A stretch of DNA of 7,494 bases, from the NCBI GenBank assembly GCA_020627605.1, contig JAHDGO010000092.1:1-7494 (forward strand), read 5' to 3'. Position numbers and translations under genes: made by a program. This stretch comes from Yoonia sp. (GTDB lineage: Bacteria; Pseudomonadota; Alphaproteobacteria; Rhodobacterales; Rhodobacteraceae). Numbering within the stretch: position 1 is the first letter of the stretch; each line of letters begins with the position of its first letter. The notes below the pieces were generated by a model. The model did not search any database. It saw only the letters and a program-made list of their open reading frames with translations, and had not been told where the DNA came from. Shown one piece after another: positions 1-6,556 of this stretch.

Positions 1-312
1 CAGTGCGCCGTCAGGCGGGCTGCCAACCCCGCGTGACACAACCAGTTCGGTCACTTCAATCGTCACATCTGCGCGCAGTCGGTACATGGTCAACCGCTGC
101 CCAAGGGTCTGCATATGCGAGGTTGCCACATCAATCAGCAACCGGTCCGCCTGACCGATGACAAAGAAATCCGCGATGAATTTGCCCTGCGGCGTCAGAA
201 GGGCGGTGTAAATGATGCTGTCCGCGGCCTTGGCCACATCGTTGGTGACCAGACCTTGCAGGAAATCCACGCGATCCGCGCCGCCGATGGCCAAGACTGT
301 GCGATCTGACAT
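1..312 (-). CDS. ygfZ: YgfZ/GcvT-fold folate-binding protein (IBA57-like), partial, N-terminal part
   Basis: The gene runs from an ATG at 312 off the left edge, giving 104 codons with no stop. It reads MSDRTVLAIGGADRVDFLQG and continues with LVTNDV and, further on, TPQGKFIADF. The pair 'FLQGLVTNDV' and 'LTPQGK' is the N-terminal hallmark of the YgfZ/IBA57 branch of the GcvT (glycine cleavage T protein) fold. In the family, these tetrahydrofolate-binding proteins help assemble or repair iron-sulfur clusters in the cytoplasm. The diagnostic C-terminal K-G-C-x-x-G-Q-E motif would lie outside the window and cannot be checked. A GGAG ribosome-binding site lies about 9-12 nt before the ATG on the minus strand, which supports this start. 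The gene is divergent from the aminotransferase at 443. Family assignment is good; the exact physiological target is inference. Confidence 0.88.
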   Translation of the reverse strand, partial: MSDRTVLAIGGADRVDFLQGLVTNDVAKAADSIIYTALLTPQGKFIADFFVIGQADRLLIDVATSHMQTLGQRLTMYRLRADVTIEVTELVVSRGVGSPPDGAL

Positions 313-376
313 GAAACTCTGCTCCTTCATGCACGTGCGCCGTGCCTGTCCTAAATGGTGTCCCCTGACGGGCATG

Positions 377-392
377 GCAAGGTTGACCTTGC
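377..392. promoter_or_regulatory. 16-bp inverted repeat, candidate operator in the divergent intergenic region
   Basis: GCAAGGTTGACCTTGC has two perfect 7-nt arms (GCAAGGT/ACCTTGC) around a 2-nt centre. It is flanked by a direct repeat of GCATGGC (372-378 and 391-397). It sits between the ygfZ-like gene (start 312) and the aminotransferase (start 443) and covers a TTGACC -35-like hexamer. A transcription factor bound here would be expected to block or tune the plus-strand promoter. No regulator gene is adjacent, so its identity is unknown. Confidence 0.45.
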
Positions 393-410
393 ATGGCGTC
401 GGATTACTGT
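383..410 (+). promoter_or_regulatory. Possible sigma-70-type promoter for the aminotransferase cluster
   Basis: TTGACC (383-388; 5 of 6 matches to TTGACA) is followed after 16 nt by TACTGT (405-410; 3 of 6 matches to TATAAT). Transcription would start near 417, leaving a leader of about 26 nt before the ATG at 443. The -35 is good and the -10 is poor, so this is tentative. The -35 lies inside the 16-bp palindrome. Confidence 0.35.
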
Positions 411-442
411 CCGCCCGAACACTCAGTTGAAAGCCCCCGCTC

Positions 443-1621
443 ATGCCCTTGTCCAATGGTCGCGCCTATCTGGCCATACCCGGCCCCTCTGTCATGCCGG
501 ATGCCGTGCTGCAGGCGATGCATCGCGCCTCGCCCAATATCTATGAGGGGGAGCTGCATGACCTGACCGATAGCCTGATCCCCGACCTCAAGGCGGTGGC
601 GATGACGGAGCATCACGTTGCTATCTACATCGGCAACGGCCATGCCGCGTGGGAGGCCGCATTGGCCAATGTCCTGTCCGCCGGTGATAGGGTGCTGGTG
701 CTCGCAACAGGGCGCTTTGGCATTGGCTGGGGCGAAATGGCGACCGGGCTGGGCGCGCAGGTGCAAACCATCGATCACGGCGCACAGTCACCCATCGATC
801 TGGCACAGGTTGAAGAGGTGCTGCGCAAGGACACCACAGGCCGCATCAAGGCAGTGCTGGCTGTGCATGTCGATACCTCGACCAGTGTCAAAAGCGATAT
901 TGCCGGTTTGCGCGCGGCGATGGACAGGGCCGGGCATCCCGCGCTCTTGATGGTTGATTGCATTGCATCGCTGGGTTGCGACCGGTTTGAAATGGACGCA
1001 TGGGGCGTCGATGTCATGGTGGCGGCCTGCCAAAAGGGGTTGATGACACCTGCCGGGATCAGCTTTGTCTGGTTCAACGACACGGCCGATGCGCAACGTG
1101 GCGACCGTGTGACAACCTATTGGGATTGGCGCGCGCGGGTGAACCCTGACTACTATTTCAAATACTTCGACGGCACCGCCCCGACGCATCACCTTTACGG
1201 TCTGCGCAAGGCCCTCGACATGATCAAGGCAGAAGGGCTCGACGCCGTCTTTGACCGCCATGCCGGTCTGGCGCAGATGATCTGGGCGGCCTTCGACGTC
1301 TGGTCACAGGACGGTCCGATGCATCTGAACGTGGCCGACCCCGCGCATCGGTCACATGCCGTGACGGCAGTCGGTATCGGGTCACCAAATGGCGACAGGT
1401 TGCGCCAATGGTGCGAGGATCAATGCGGGCTGACCCTTGGCATCGGTCTGGGGCGCACGCCAGCGGACGCATTCTTTCGGATCGGCCATATGGGCCATGT
1501 CAACGCGCATATGATCATGGGTGTGCTGGGCACCATTGACGCCGGGCTGAAGGCGCTTGATCTGCCCCATGGCAAAGGCGCGCTGGAAGCTGCAGCCACG
1601 ACACTGGCCCGCCGGGCCTAA
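443..1621 (+). CDS. Class V PLP aminotransferase, alanine/serine-glyoxylate aminotransferase family
   Basis: This 392-residue protein matches the usual length of the alanine-glyoxylate / serine-glyoxylate aminotransferase family (fold type I, cytosolic, PLP-dependent). Visible landmarks are the N-terminal substrate loop IPGPSVMPD (12-20), the PLP-phosphate loop GNGHAAWEA (64-72), D172 in MVDCIASLG (the Asp that holds the pyridine nitrogen), K198 in ACQKGLMTPAG (the Schiff-base lysine) and R346 in FFRIGHMGH (the substrate carboxylate arginine). TAPTHHLYGLR (245-255) fits the family's active-site strand. The enzyme should move an amino group from an amino acid to an oxo acid such as glyoxylate or pyruvate; the exact donor cannot be read from sequence. 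Ureidoglycine-glyoxylate aminotransferase of purine breakdown is an alternative. The ATG at 443 has only a weak upstream GAAAG (429-433). It is followed after 69 nt by the molybdenum hydroxylase gene, probably in one operon. Confidence 0.87.
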   Translation: MPLSNGRAYLAIPGPSVMPDAVLQAMHRASPNIYEGELHDLTDSLIPDLKAVAMTEHHVAIYIGNGHAAWEAALANVLSAGDRVLVLATGRFGIGWGEMATGLGAQVQTIDHGAQSPIDLAQVEEVLRKDTTGRIKAVLAVHVDTSTSVKSDIAGLRAAMDRAGHPALLMVDCIASLGCDRFEMDAWGVDVMVAACQKGLMTPAGISFVWFNDTADAQRGDRVTTYWDWRARVNPDYYFKYFDGTAPTHHLYGLRKALDMIKAEGLDAVFDRHAGLAQMIWAAFDVWSQDGPMHLNVADPAHRSHAVTAVGIGSPNGDRLRQWCEDQCGLTLGIGLGRTPADAFFRIGHMGHVNAHMIMGVLGTIDAGLKALDLPHGKGALEAAATTLARRA

Positions 1622-1690
1622 GCGGCGCATCCGCGCTGGACACCGCGCTGGCTGTCGCTACGGTCAAGGGCGTAAACGCATGAGGACACG

Positions 1691-3991
1691 ATGGAAAAAT
1701 TCGGCAAAAGCCAGTCTGTGACACGCAGAGAGGACCAGCGCTTTCTCACTGGGCAGGGGCGCTATGTCGATGACATTGCCCCGGACGGTGCGCTGCATGC
1801 CTATTTCCTCCGCTCCACCGTCGCCCACGGGCAGATCACCGAACTTGACCTTGATGACGCGCGTGAGATGCCCGGCGTCCATCTGGTGATCAGCGCTGCT
1901 GATCTTGTCGCTGCCGGTGTCGTGCTTGGGCTTGGCGGCTCTACCGTGAAGAACCGTGACGGCAGCCGCGGTGCCGCGCCCGTTCGCCCGATTCTGGCGC
2001 AGGACCGGGTGCGCCACGTGGGAGAACCGATCGTGATGATCGTGGCCGATAATCTGGCGGCAGCAAAGGACGCAGCAGAGGTCATCGCACTCGATATCGA
2101 CGATTTGCCTGTGCATGTTGATCTGGCCCTTGGCGGCGACACGATCCATCCCGAAGCGCCGGGAAACCAGGCTTTTGACTGGGGTCTGGGGGAAGAGGCC
2201 GCAACGCAGGCCGCCATCGAGGACGCAGCGCATGTCGTGACTGTCGATGTGCATGACAACCGGATCATCTGCAACGCGATGGAACCGCGCGGCTGCTACG
2301 CCGAGGTCGAAGATGGCCGTCTGCATGTCGCCGTGAACGGGCAGGGGGTCTGGGTGACAAAATCCGACCTGGCCCGCCATTTCAATCTGGCCCCCGATCA
2401 GATCCGCGTCACCAACCCTGATGTTGGCGGCGGCTTTGGCATGAAGGCCATGCGCTACCCCGAACCCTTCTGTGCGGCCCATGCCGCACGTGTGCTGGGC
2501 CGTCCTGTGCGTTGGATGTCCGACCGGACAGAGGCGATGCTGACCGACAACGCCGGCCGCGATCTGACCACAACCGCCACCATCGCCTTTGACGCCGACC
2601 ACCGGATCGTCGCCTATCATCTGGACACCATCGCCAATATGGGTGCCTACAACTCGCAATTTGCGCAGAACATCCAGACAGAGCTGTTCGCCAAAGTTCT
2701 GATGGGCACCTACGACGTGCAGACCGCCTATATGCGCACACGCGGCGTCTACACCAACACAACGCCAGTTGACGCCTATCGCGGGGCCGGGCGGCCAGAG
2801 GCGATTTTCGTCCTTGAACGCACGATGGACGCTGCTGCGCGCGCGCTGGGCGTCGATGCGTGGGATTTGCGGCGCAAGAATTTCATCAAGCCTGACCAGT
2901 TTCCCTACACCACTGTCAGTGGTGTGACCTATGATATCGGTGATTTTGGGATGGTGCTGGATAGCGTGGCCAAGGCTGCGGATACTGATGGCTTTGCCGC
3001 GCGCAAGGCGGCATCGGCCAAGGCTGGCAAACTGCGCGGGCAGGGGCTTTGCTATTATATCGAAAGCATCCTTGGCGATCCGACAGAGACGACAACAGTC
3101 GCCTTCACCGATGGTGGGGCCACGATCTATGTCGGGACCCAATCCAACGGGCAAGGACATGAAACGGTTTATGCCCAGTTCCTGTCTGATCAGATCGGCA
3201 TTCCGGTGGACCAGATCACTGTCGTGCAAGGCGACAGCGACCTGATTGCAAAGGGTGGCGGCACAGGCGGCTCACGCTCTGTCACGGTGCAGAACACCGC
3301 AACACTGGCCACCATCGACAAAATGCTGGCGGCCTTCACGGCCTTTCTGGCCGATGCCGAGGGTGTCGATGCGGCAGGCATCAGTTTTGACGATGAACGC
3401 TTTCGCATGACCGGGTCCAACCTGACACCGACGATTCTGGAGGTTGCAGATATGGCGCGCGACGCCGGGCGCGACGATCTGTTGCGCCATGCGGCACAAA
3501 TCACGCTGGAAAACCGCAGCTTTCCCAATGGTGCCCATGTGACAGAGGTAGAGATAGATCCGGAGACTGGCGTCGTCACAGTGGACCGCTACACGGTGGT
3601 GGATGACTTTGGTAACCTTATCAATCCTATGCTGGTGGCCGGTCAGGTCCATGGCGGTGTCGTGCAAGGCATCGGCCAGGCCCTGACCGAACGGGTGGTC
3701 TTTGATGAGGATGGTCAATTGCTCACGGCGAGTTTTATGGACTACGGCATGCCGCGTGCGGATGATGTCCCCATGATCGGGTTTTCGACAGAATGCACAC
3801 CGTCGCTCTACAACCCCATGGGGATGAAGGGCTGCGGCGAGGCTGGCACCGTCGGCGCATTGGCGGCAGTGGCTAACGCCGTGATCGATGCGCTGTGGGA
3901 AACCGGCGTGCGTGACGCACAGATGCCATACACCCCGCACCGCATCTGGCAATTGATCAGACAGGCACAGGACAGCAGTGCCGCTGCGTGA
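1691..3991 (+). CDS. Molybdenum hydroxylase large (molybdopterin-binding) subunit, form II CoxL / xanthine dehydrogenase family
   Basis: This 766-residue protein is full length for the molybdopterin-cytosine-dinucleotide subunit of the xanthine dehydrogenase / CO dehydrogenase family. In order: the N-terminal a/b hammerhead domain beginning with the family signature R(R)EDQRFLTGQGRYVDD (12-28); GGGFGMK (246-252); AYRGAGR (362-368), the active-site loop of form II CoxL-like proteins, where true CO dehydrogenase (form I) has AYRCSFR; GQGHET (487-492); GGGTGGSRS (522-530); and GCGEAG (714-719), whose E717 is the expected catalytic glutamate. The enzyme should hydroxylate an aldehyde or N-heterocycle using water; CO oxidation is unlikely because the Cys of form I is absent. 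A GAGG (1682-1685) lies 5 nt before the ATG. Unusually, no 2Fe-2S subunit or FAD subunit gene is adjacent: an aminotransferase precedes it and a hydrolase overlaps its end. Substrate and electron acceptor are unknown. Confidence 0.9.
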   Translation: MEKFGKSQSVTRREDQRFLTGQGRYVDDIAPDGALHAYFLRSTVAHGQITELDLDDAREMPGVHLVISAADLVAAGVVLGLGGSTVKNRDGSRGAAPVRPILAQDRVRHVGEPIVMIVADNLAAAKDAAEVIALDIDDLPVHVDLALGGDTIHPEAPGNQAFDWGLGEEAATQAAIEDAAHVVTVDVHDNRIICNAMEPRGCYAEVEDGRLHVAVNGQGVWVTKSDLARHFNLAPDQIRVTNPDVGGGFGMKAMRYPEPFCAAHAARVLGRPVRWMSDRTEAMLTDNAGRDLTTTATIAFDADHRIVAYHLDTIANMGAYNSQFAQNIQTELFAKVLMGTYDVQTAYMRTRGVYTNTTPVDAYRGAGRPEAIFVLERTMDAAARALGVDAWDLRRKNFIKPDQFPYTTVSGVTYDIGDFGMVLDSVAKAADTDGFAARKAASAKAGKLRGQGLCYYIESILGDPTETTTVAFTDGGATIYVGTQSNGQGHETVYAQFLSDQIGIPVDQITVVQGDSDLIAKGGGTGGSRSVTVQNTATLATIDKMLAAFTAFLADAEGVDAAGISFDDERFRMTGSNLTPTILEVADMARDAGRDDLLRHAAQITLENRSFPNGAHVTEVEIDPETGVVTVDRYTVVDDFGNLINPMLVAGQVHGGVVQGIGQALTERVVFDEDGQLLTASFMDYGMPRADDVPMIGFSTECTPSLYNPMGMKGCGEAGTVGALAAVANAVIDALWETGVRDAQMPYTPHRIWQLIRQAQDSSAAA

Positions 3992-5051
3992 CTGGCTCTT
4001 TGGCCTCTTTGGCCGCCGCGCCCGCGCTGAAGAGGGCGGCGCAAGGCGGCGCGGTCCTGCGACCCATGTGGTCATCCTTGACGGTACGATGTCATCACTT
4101 GCACCCGGATGTGAAACGAACGCCGGGCTGACCTTCAAACTGCTCAAAGAGGTCAGTGGCGCGGCCAACCTGACCGTCTACTATGAGGCAGGCATCCAGT
4201 GGCGCGACTGGAAAGGCACCTGGGATGTGATGACCGGCAAGGGCATCAACCGCCAGATCAAACGTGCCTATGGGTTTGTCGCCTCGCGCTACCGTCCCGG
4301 CGACCAGATCGTGCTGATCGGCTATTCGCGCGGGGCCTATGCCGTCCGGTCACTGGCCGGGGTCATTGATATTGTCGGGCTGGTGAAGGCCGATTGCGCG
4401 ACAGAACGCGCGGTGACGCAGGCCTACCGGCATTACCGTATCGGCGGACGCAGCGCGGCACTGCCAGCCTTTCGCGAGCATTACTGCCATGCTGACACAC
4501 AGGTTGAGGCCGTCGCGGTCTGGGACACGGTCAAGGCGCTGGGGCTGCGTCTGCCCATCGTCTGGCGCTGGGCGCAATCAGGCACGCATGACTTTCACAA
4601 CCACGCGCTCGGCCCGCATATCCGCAACGGGTTTCATGCCGTCGCACTTGATGAACGGCGCGAGGCCTACGCCCCCGTGATGTGGCAATGTCCGATCGCA
4701 TGGCAGGGCCATATGGAACAGGTCTGGTTTCGCGGCAACCACGCTGATGTGGGCGGGCAAGTGGGGCAATTCCCGGCCGCGCGCCCCTTGGCCAACATCC
4801 CCCTTGTCTGGATGCTGGAGCGGCTGTCAGCCTGCGGTGTGCCTCTGCCAGAAGGCTGGCAGGACCGGTTTGCACAGGATGTGACGGCGCCCTCGATCGG
4901 CAACTGGCACGGCTGGGCCAAGATTTTTTTGTCGCGGCGCAAACGTATCGTTGGCCGGTGTCGCTCGGAACGGCTGCATGACACGGTGGGCAACAACGTA
5001 GCCGCCGAAATCGTTGACCAAGACAGCGATATGCGGGTTCCGCAGCAATAA
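3978..5051 (+). CDS. DUF2235 alpha/beta hydrolase (T6SS phospholipase-like hydrolase domain)
   Basis: This 357-residue protein belongs to the DUF2235 family of serine hydrolases. Landmarks are HVVILDGTMSS (30-40; the family's DGT strand), the nucleophile elbow GYSRGAYAVRSL (115-126; S117), D183 in AVWDTVKALG as probable acid, and H255 in WFRGNHADVGG (250-260) as catalytic base. The Ser-Asp-His set looks complete. Its relatives include the Tle1 phospholipase effectors, but there is no type VI secretion gene, signal peptide or transmembrane segment here, so a cytosolic esterase or lipase is more likely; the substrate is unknown. The start is a GTG at 3978, 14 nt inside the upstream gene, preceded by AGGA (3969-3972). 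The first in-frame ATG (4089) would remove the DGT strand, so GTG is preferred. The N-terminal 25 residues are Arg-rich. It is convergent with the thioesterase gene, 8 nt away. Confidence 0.84.
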   Translation: MPLRDWLFGLFGRRARAEEGGARRRGPATHVVILDGTMSSLAPGCETNAGLTFKLLKEVSGAANLTVYYEAGIQWRDWKGTWDVMTGKGINRQIKRAYGFVASRYRPGDQIVLIGYSRGAYAVRSLAGVIDIVGLVKADCATERAVTQAYRHYRIGGRSAALPAFREHYCHADTQVEAVAVWDTVKALGLRLPIVWRWAQSGTHDFHNHALGPHIRNGFHAVALDERREAYAPVMWQCPIAWQGHMEQVWFRGNHADVGGQVGQFPAARPLANIPLVWMLERLSACGVPLPEGWQDRFAQDVTAPSIGNWHGWAKIFLSRRKRIVGRCRSERLHDTVGNNVAAEIVDQDSDMRVPQQ

Positions 5052-5053
5052 GG

Positions 5054-5077
5054 TGCGTGTCAACCGTCGCGCATTTT
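5054..5077 (+). terminator. Weak candidate intrinsic terminator after the DUF2235 gene
   Basis: TGCGTG (5054-5059) can pair with CGCGCA (5068-5073), giving six pairs including one G-U, around an 8-nt loop and followed by TTTT (5074-5077). It begins 2 nt after the TAA of the hydrolase and lies inside the 3' end of the convergent thioesterase gene. The stem is short and the T-run minimal, so this is tentative. Confidence 0.3.
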
Positions 5078-5545
5078 CATGATCAGGCAGGTCGTCGTCC
5101 CTGTGGCATAGAGCTTGCCGTCCTCTGCGCCTCTGATCTCTCCCTCTGACACACCGGTTGTGCGGCCTGCGTGCTGGATGCGTCCTGTTGCCAGTATCTC
5201 TGTCCCCGGCGGGATCGCGCGGGTCAGGTTTACCTTGTATTCCAGCGTCGTGTAGATCGCCCCTTGCGGCACTTTGGTCATCACCGCACAGGCCATGCAA
5301 CTGTCAAGCAGTGTGCCATACCAGCCGCCATGGACCCCGCCCATGGGGTTGCAATGGGCAAACTCAGGGGTGCCGCGAAAGATGACCTTGCCGTCCTCGA
5401 CCGTATCCAGGCTGTAATTCAGCAGGCCAGAGATTGGCGGGCGCGAAATCTCGCCGCGCTGCATCGCCTGCATGAAGGCAAGGCCTGACATGGACAGTGT
5501 CGTTTCCAGTGTCGGAAGGTCGTCTGGGGATTGGGCGATGAACAT
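5060..5545 (-). CDS. PaaI-family hotdog-fold thioesterase
   Basis: This 161-residue protein has the hotdog thioesterase layout. CNPMGGVHGGWYGTLLDS (65-82) holds the family's catalytic loop: N66, the HGG turn (72-74) and an Asp at 81 that matches the catalytic acid position of PaaI-type enzymes. ATGRIQHAGRTTG (119-131) and KLYATGTTTCLIM (144-156) match the later beta-strands, the latter being the usual 'G..yA.gt.T.' end. It should hydrolyse an acyl-CoA in the cytosol; the acyl group is not predictable. The chosen ATG (5545) has GGAAAGG close upstream. An internal ATG (5488, MSGLAF) would shorten it by 19 residues and still keep the domain. It lies 38 nt after metF on the same strand, probably cotranscribed, and its stop is 8 nt from the stop of the DUF2235 gene. 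Confidence 0.86.
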   Translation of the reverse strand: MFIAQSPDDLPTLETTLSMSGLAFMQAMQRGEISRPPISGLLNYSLDTVEDGKVIFRGTPEFAHCNPMGGVHGGWYGTLLDSCMACAVMTKVPQGAIYTTLEYKVNLTRAIPPGTEILATGRIQHAGRTTGVSEGEIRGAEDGKLYATGTTTCLIMKMRDG

Positions 5546-5583
5546 GCGGGCCTTTCCGTGTTGCCTGCCCGCAAGCTGTCGCG

Positions 5584-6459
5584 TCAGGCCACGTTTTGCA
5601 ACTGCACTTTCGGCGTCACACCCAGCGCATGGCAGACGTCGCGCGTCAGTTCCGGGCGGTTGAGGGTGTAAAAGTGCAGATGCTCCACCCCGCCGCGCAG
5701 TAGGTCGTCACAGAGTTCCGTCGCGACGGCAGTGGCCAGAAGGTCGGTTGTGCCATCGCGTGTTGCGTTCTCAAAGGCATCATGGATCACCTGCGGGATG
5801 GCCGTGCCGCAGGCGCGGGCGAAACGCTGTGTGCCGGCCCAGTTTTCGACCGGCAAGATGCCGGGAAGAATGGGCGCGTCGATGCCCGCCTTCACGCAGG
5901 CATCGCGAAAGCGAAAGAAGGTGTCAGCCTCAAAAAAGAACTGCGTGATCGCCGACGTCGCGCCAGCGTCGATCTTGCGCTTGAGGAACGCGATGTCAGC
6001 GGCCTGATCTGACGCTTCGGGGTGCTTTTCAGGATAGGCGCCGACGCGGATCGTAAATTTGCCGGTATCTGCCAGTGCGCCAATCAGCGCGACCGAGCTT
6101 GCAAAGCCGTCGGGATGCGGGCGGAACCCGTCACTTCCCTTGGGCGCATCGCCGCGCAGGGCGACAATCTCTGTCACGCCAGCCGCAGCATAATTCTCGG
6201 CGATCTCCAGCGTCTCGGCCTTGGTGGCATCCACGCAGGTGAGATGGGCCGCGACCTTCAGCCCGGTGGCATCGTGGAGCGTCGCGACCGCCTCATGTGT
6301 CAGTTGGCGTGTCGTGCCGCCGGCGCCATAGGTCACCGAGACGAATGAGGGGTCCAGCGGGGCCAGCGTGTTGACGCAATCCCAAAGGCGGAACGACCCT
6401 TGCAGCGACTTGGGTGGGAAGAATTCGAAGGACACTGAAGGGGCGGTATGGGCGGACAT
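5584..6459 (-). CDS. metF: Methylenetetrahydrofolate reductase MetF
   Basis: MetF reduces 5,10-methylene-THF to 5-methyl-THF with FAD and NAD(P)H, feeding the methyl group to methionine synthase. The 291-residue protein has the normal bacterial length. Visible hallmarks: SFEFFPPKS (10-18) with E12, equivalent to the catalytic Glu28 of the E. coli enzyme; SVTYGAGG (41-48); AHLTCVDAT (71-79); ALRGD (100-104) with D104, the flavin-tuning Asp; AYPEKHPE (141-148); ITQFFFE (171-177) with folate-binding Q173; and HFYTLNR (262-268). The frame stays open upstream to an ATG at 6540, but the conserved protein starts at MSAHTAPSVSFEFFPP, and the longer form would overlap metR and run through the operator. 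The ATG at 6459 is preceded by AGAGG about 10 nt upstream. It is divergent from metR, with a palindrome between them, and is therefore probably under MetR control. Confidence 0.96.
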   Translation of the reverse strand: MSAHTAPSVSFEFFPPKSLQGSFRLWDCVNTLAPLDPSFVSVTYGAGGTTRQLTHEAVATLHDATGLKVAAHLTCVDATKAETLEIAENYAAAGVTEIVALRGDAPKGSDGFRPHPDGFASSVALIGALADTGKFTIRVGAYPEKHPEASDQAADIAFLKRKIDAGATSAITQFFFEADTFFRFRDACVKAGIDAPILPGILPVENWAGTQRFARACGTAIPQVIHDAFENATRDGTTDLLATAVATELCDDLLRGGVEHLHFYTLNRPELTRDVCHALGVTPKVQLQNVA

Positions 6460-6500
6460 GTGAAGCAACCTCTTGGCTTGATTTGCCCTTGTCCCACCTC

Positions 6501-6523
6501 TATGAAGTTGAGGCAATTTCATA
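6501..6523. promoter_or_regulatory. 23-bp palindrome, candidate MetR operator between metF and metR
   Basis: TATGAA (6501-6506) and TTCATA (6518-6523) form the outer arms, and TTG (6508-6510) and CAA (6514-6516) the inner arms, centred on 6512. Nine of eleven base pairs are symmetric. The TGAA...TTCA outer half-sites resemble the known E. coli MetR half-sites, though the spacing is longer here. It lies 41 nt before metF and 33 nt before metR, the usual place for a LysR-type regulator that controls a divergent target and itself. Assignment to MetR is inference from position and half-sites. Confidence 0.7.
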
Positions 6524-6556
6524 AAACTCACTAACGTCATGAGGGCGGCTCACATC

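Noticed and set aside
1622..1690. A possible C-terminal continuation of the aminotransferase in another frame (SGASALDTALAVATVKGVNA to the TGA at 1681), suggesting a frameshift
   Set aside because: The 392-residue product already has normal family length and all catalytic residues, so no frameshift is needed. The gap also holds a short direct repeat of CCGCGCTGG (1631-1639, 1643-1651) with no evident role.
1664..3229. A 521-codon open frame on the minus strand opposite the molybdenum hydroxylase gene
   Set aside because: It lies entirely antisense to a protein with clear family motifs. Its translation is rich in His, Arg, Cys and Gly with no recognisable domain, as expected of a shadow frame in GC-rich DNA.
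1691..3991. Aerobic carbon monoxide dehydrogenase (form I CoxL)
   Set aside because: The active-site loop reads AYRGAGR, lacking the Cys of the AYRCSFR loop that binds the Cu-Mo centre in true CO dehydrogenases, and coxM and coxS are absent.
3272..4168. A 298-codon minus-strand open frame across the hydroxylase-hydrolase junction
   Set aside because: It is antisense to two well-supported genes, has no motif or ribosome-binding site, and has shadow-like composition.
4924..4930. A run of seven T in the DUF2235 gene, a possible slippage or sequencing-error site
   Set aside because: The frame downstream (KRIVGR, SERLHDTV) still looks like the family's C-terminus, so the reading frame appears correct.
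6457..6540. An N-terminally extended MetF starting at 6540
   Set aside because: The extra 27 residues show no family similarity, cross the candidate operator and overlap the start region of the divergent metR. The conserved protein begins at 6459 with its own ribosome-binding site.
6460..6556. A SAM-II or SAH-type riboswitch before metF
   Set aside because: The leader is short and I see no matching stem or pseudoknot pattern. The region is explained by the palindromic operator.
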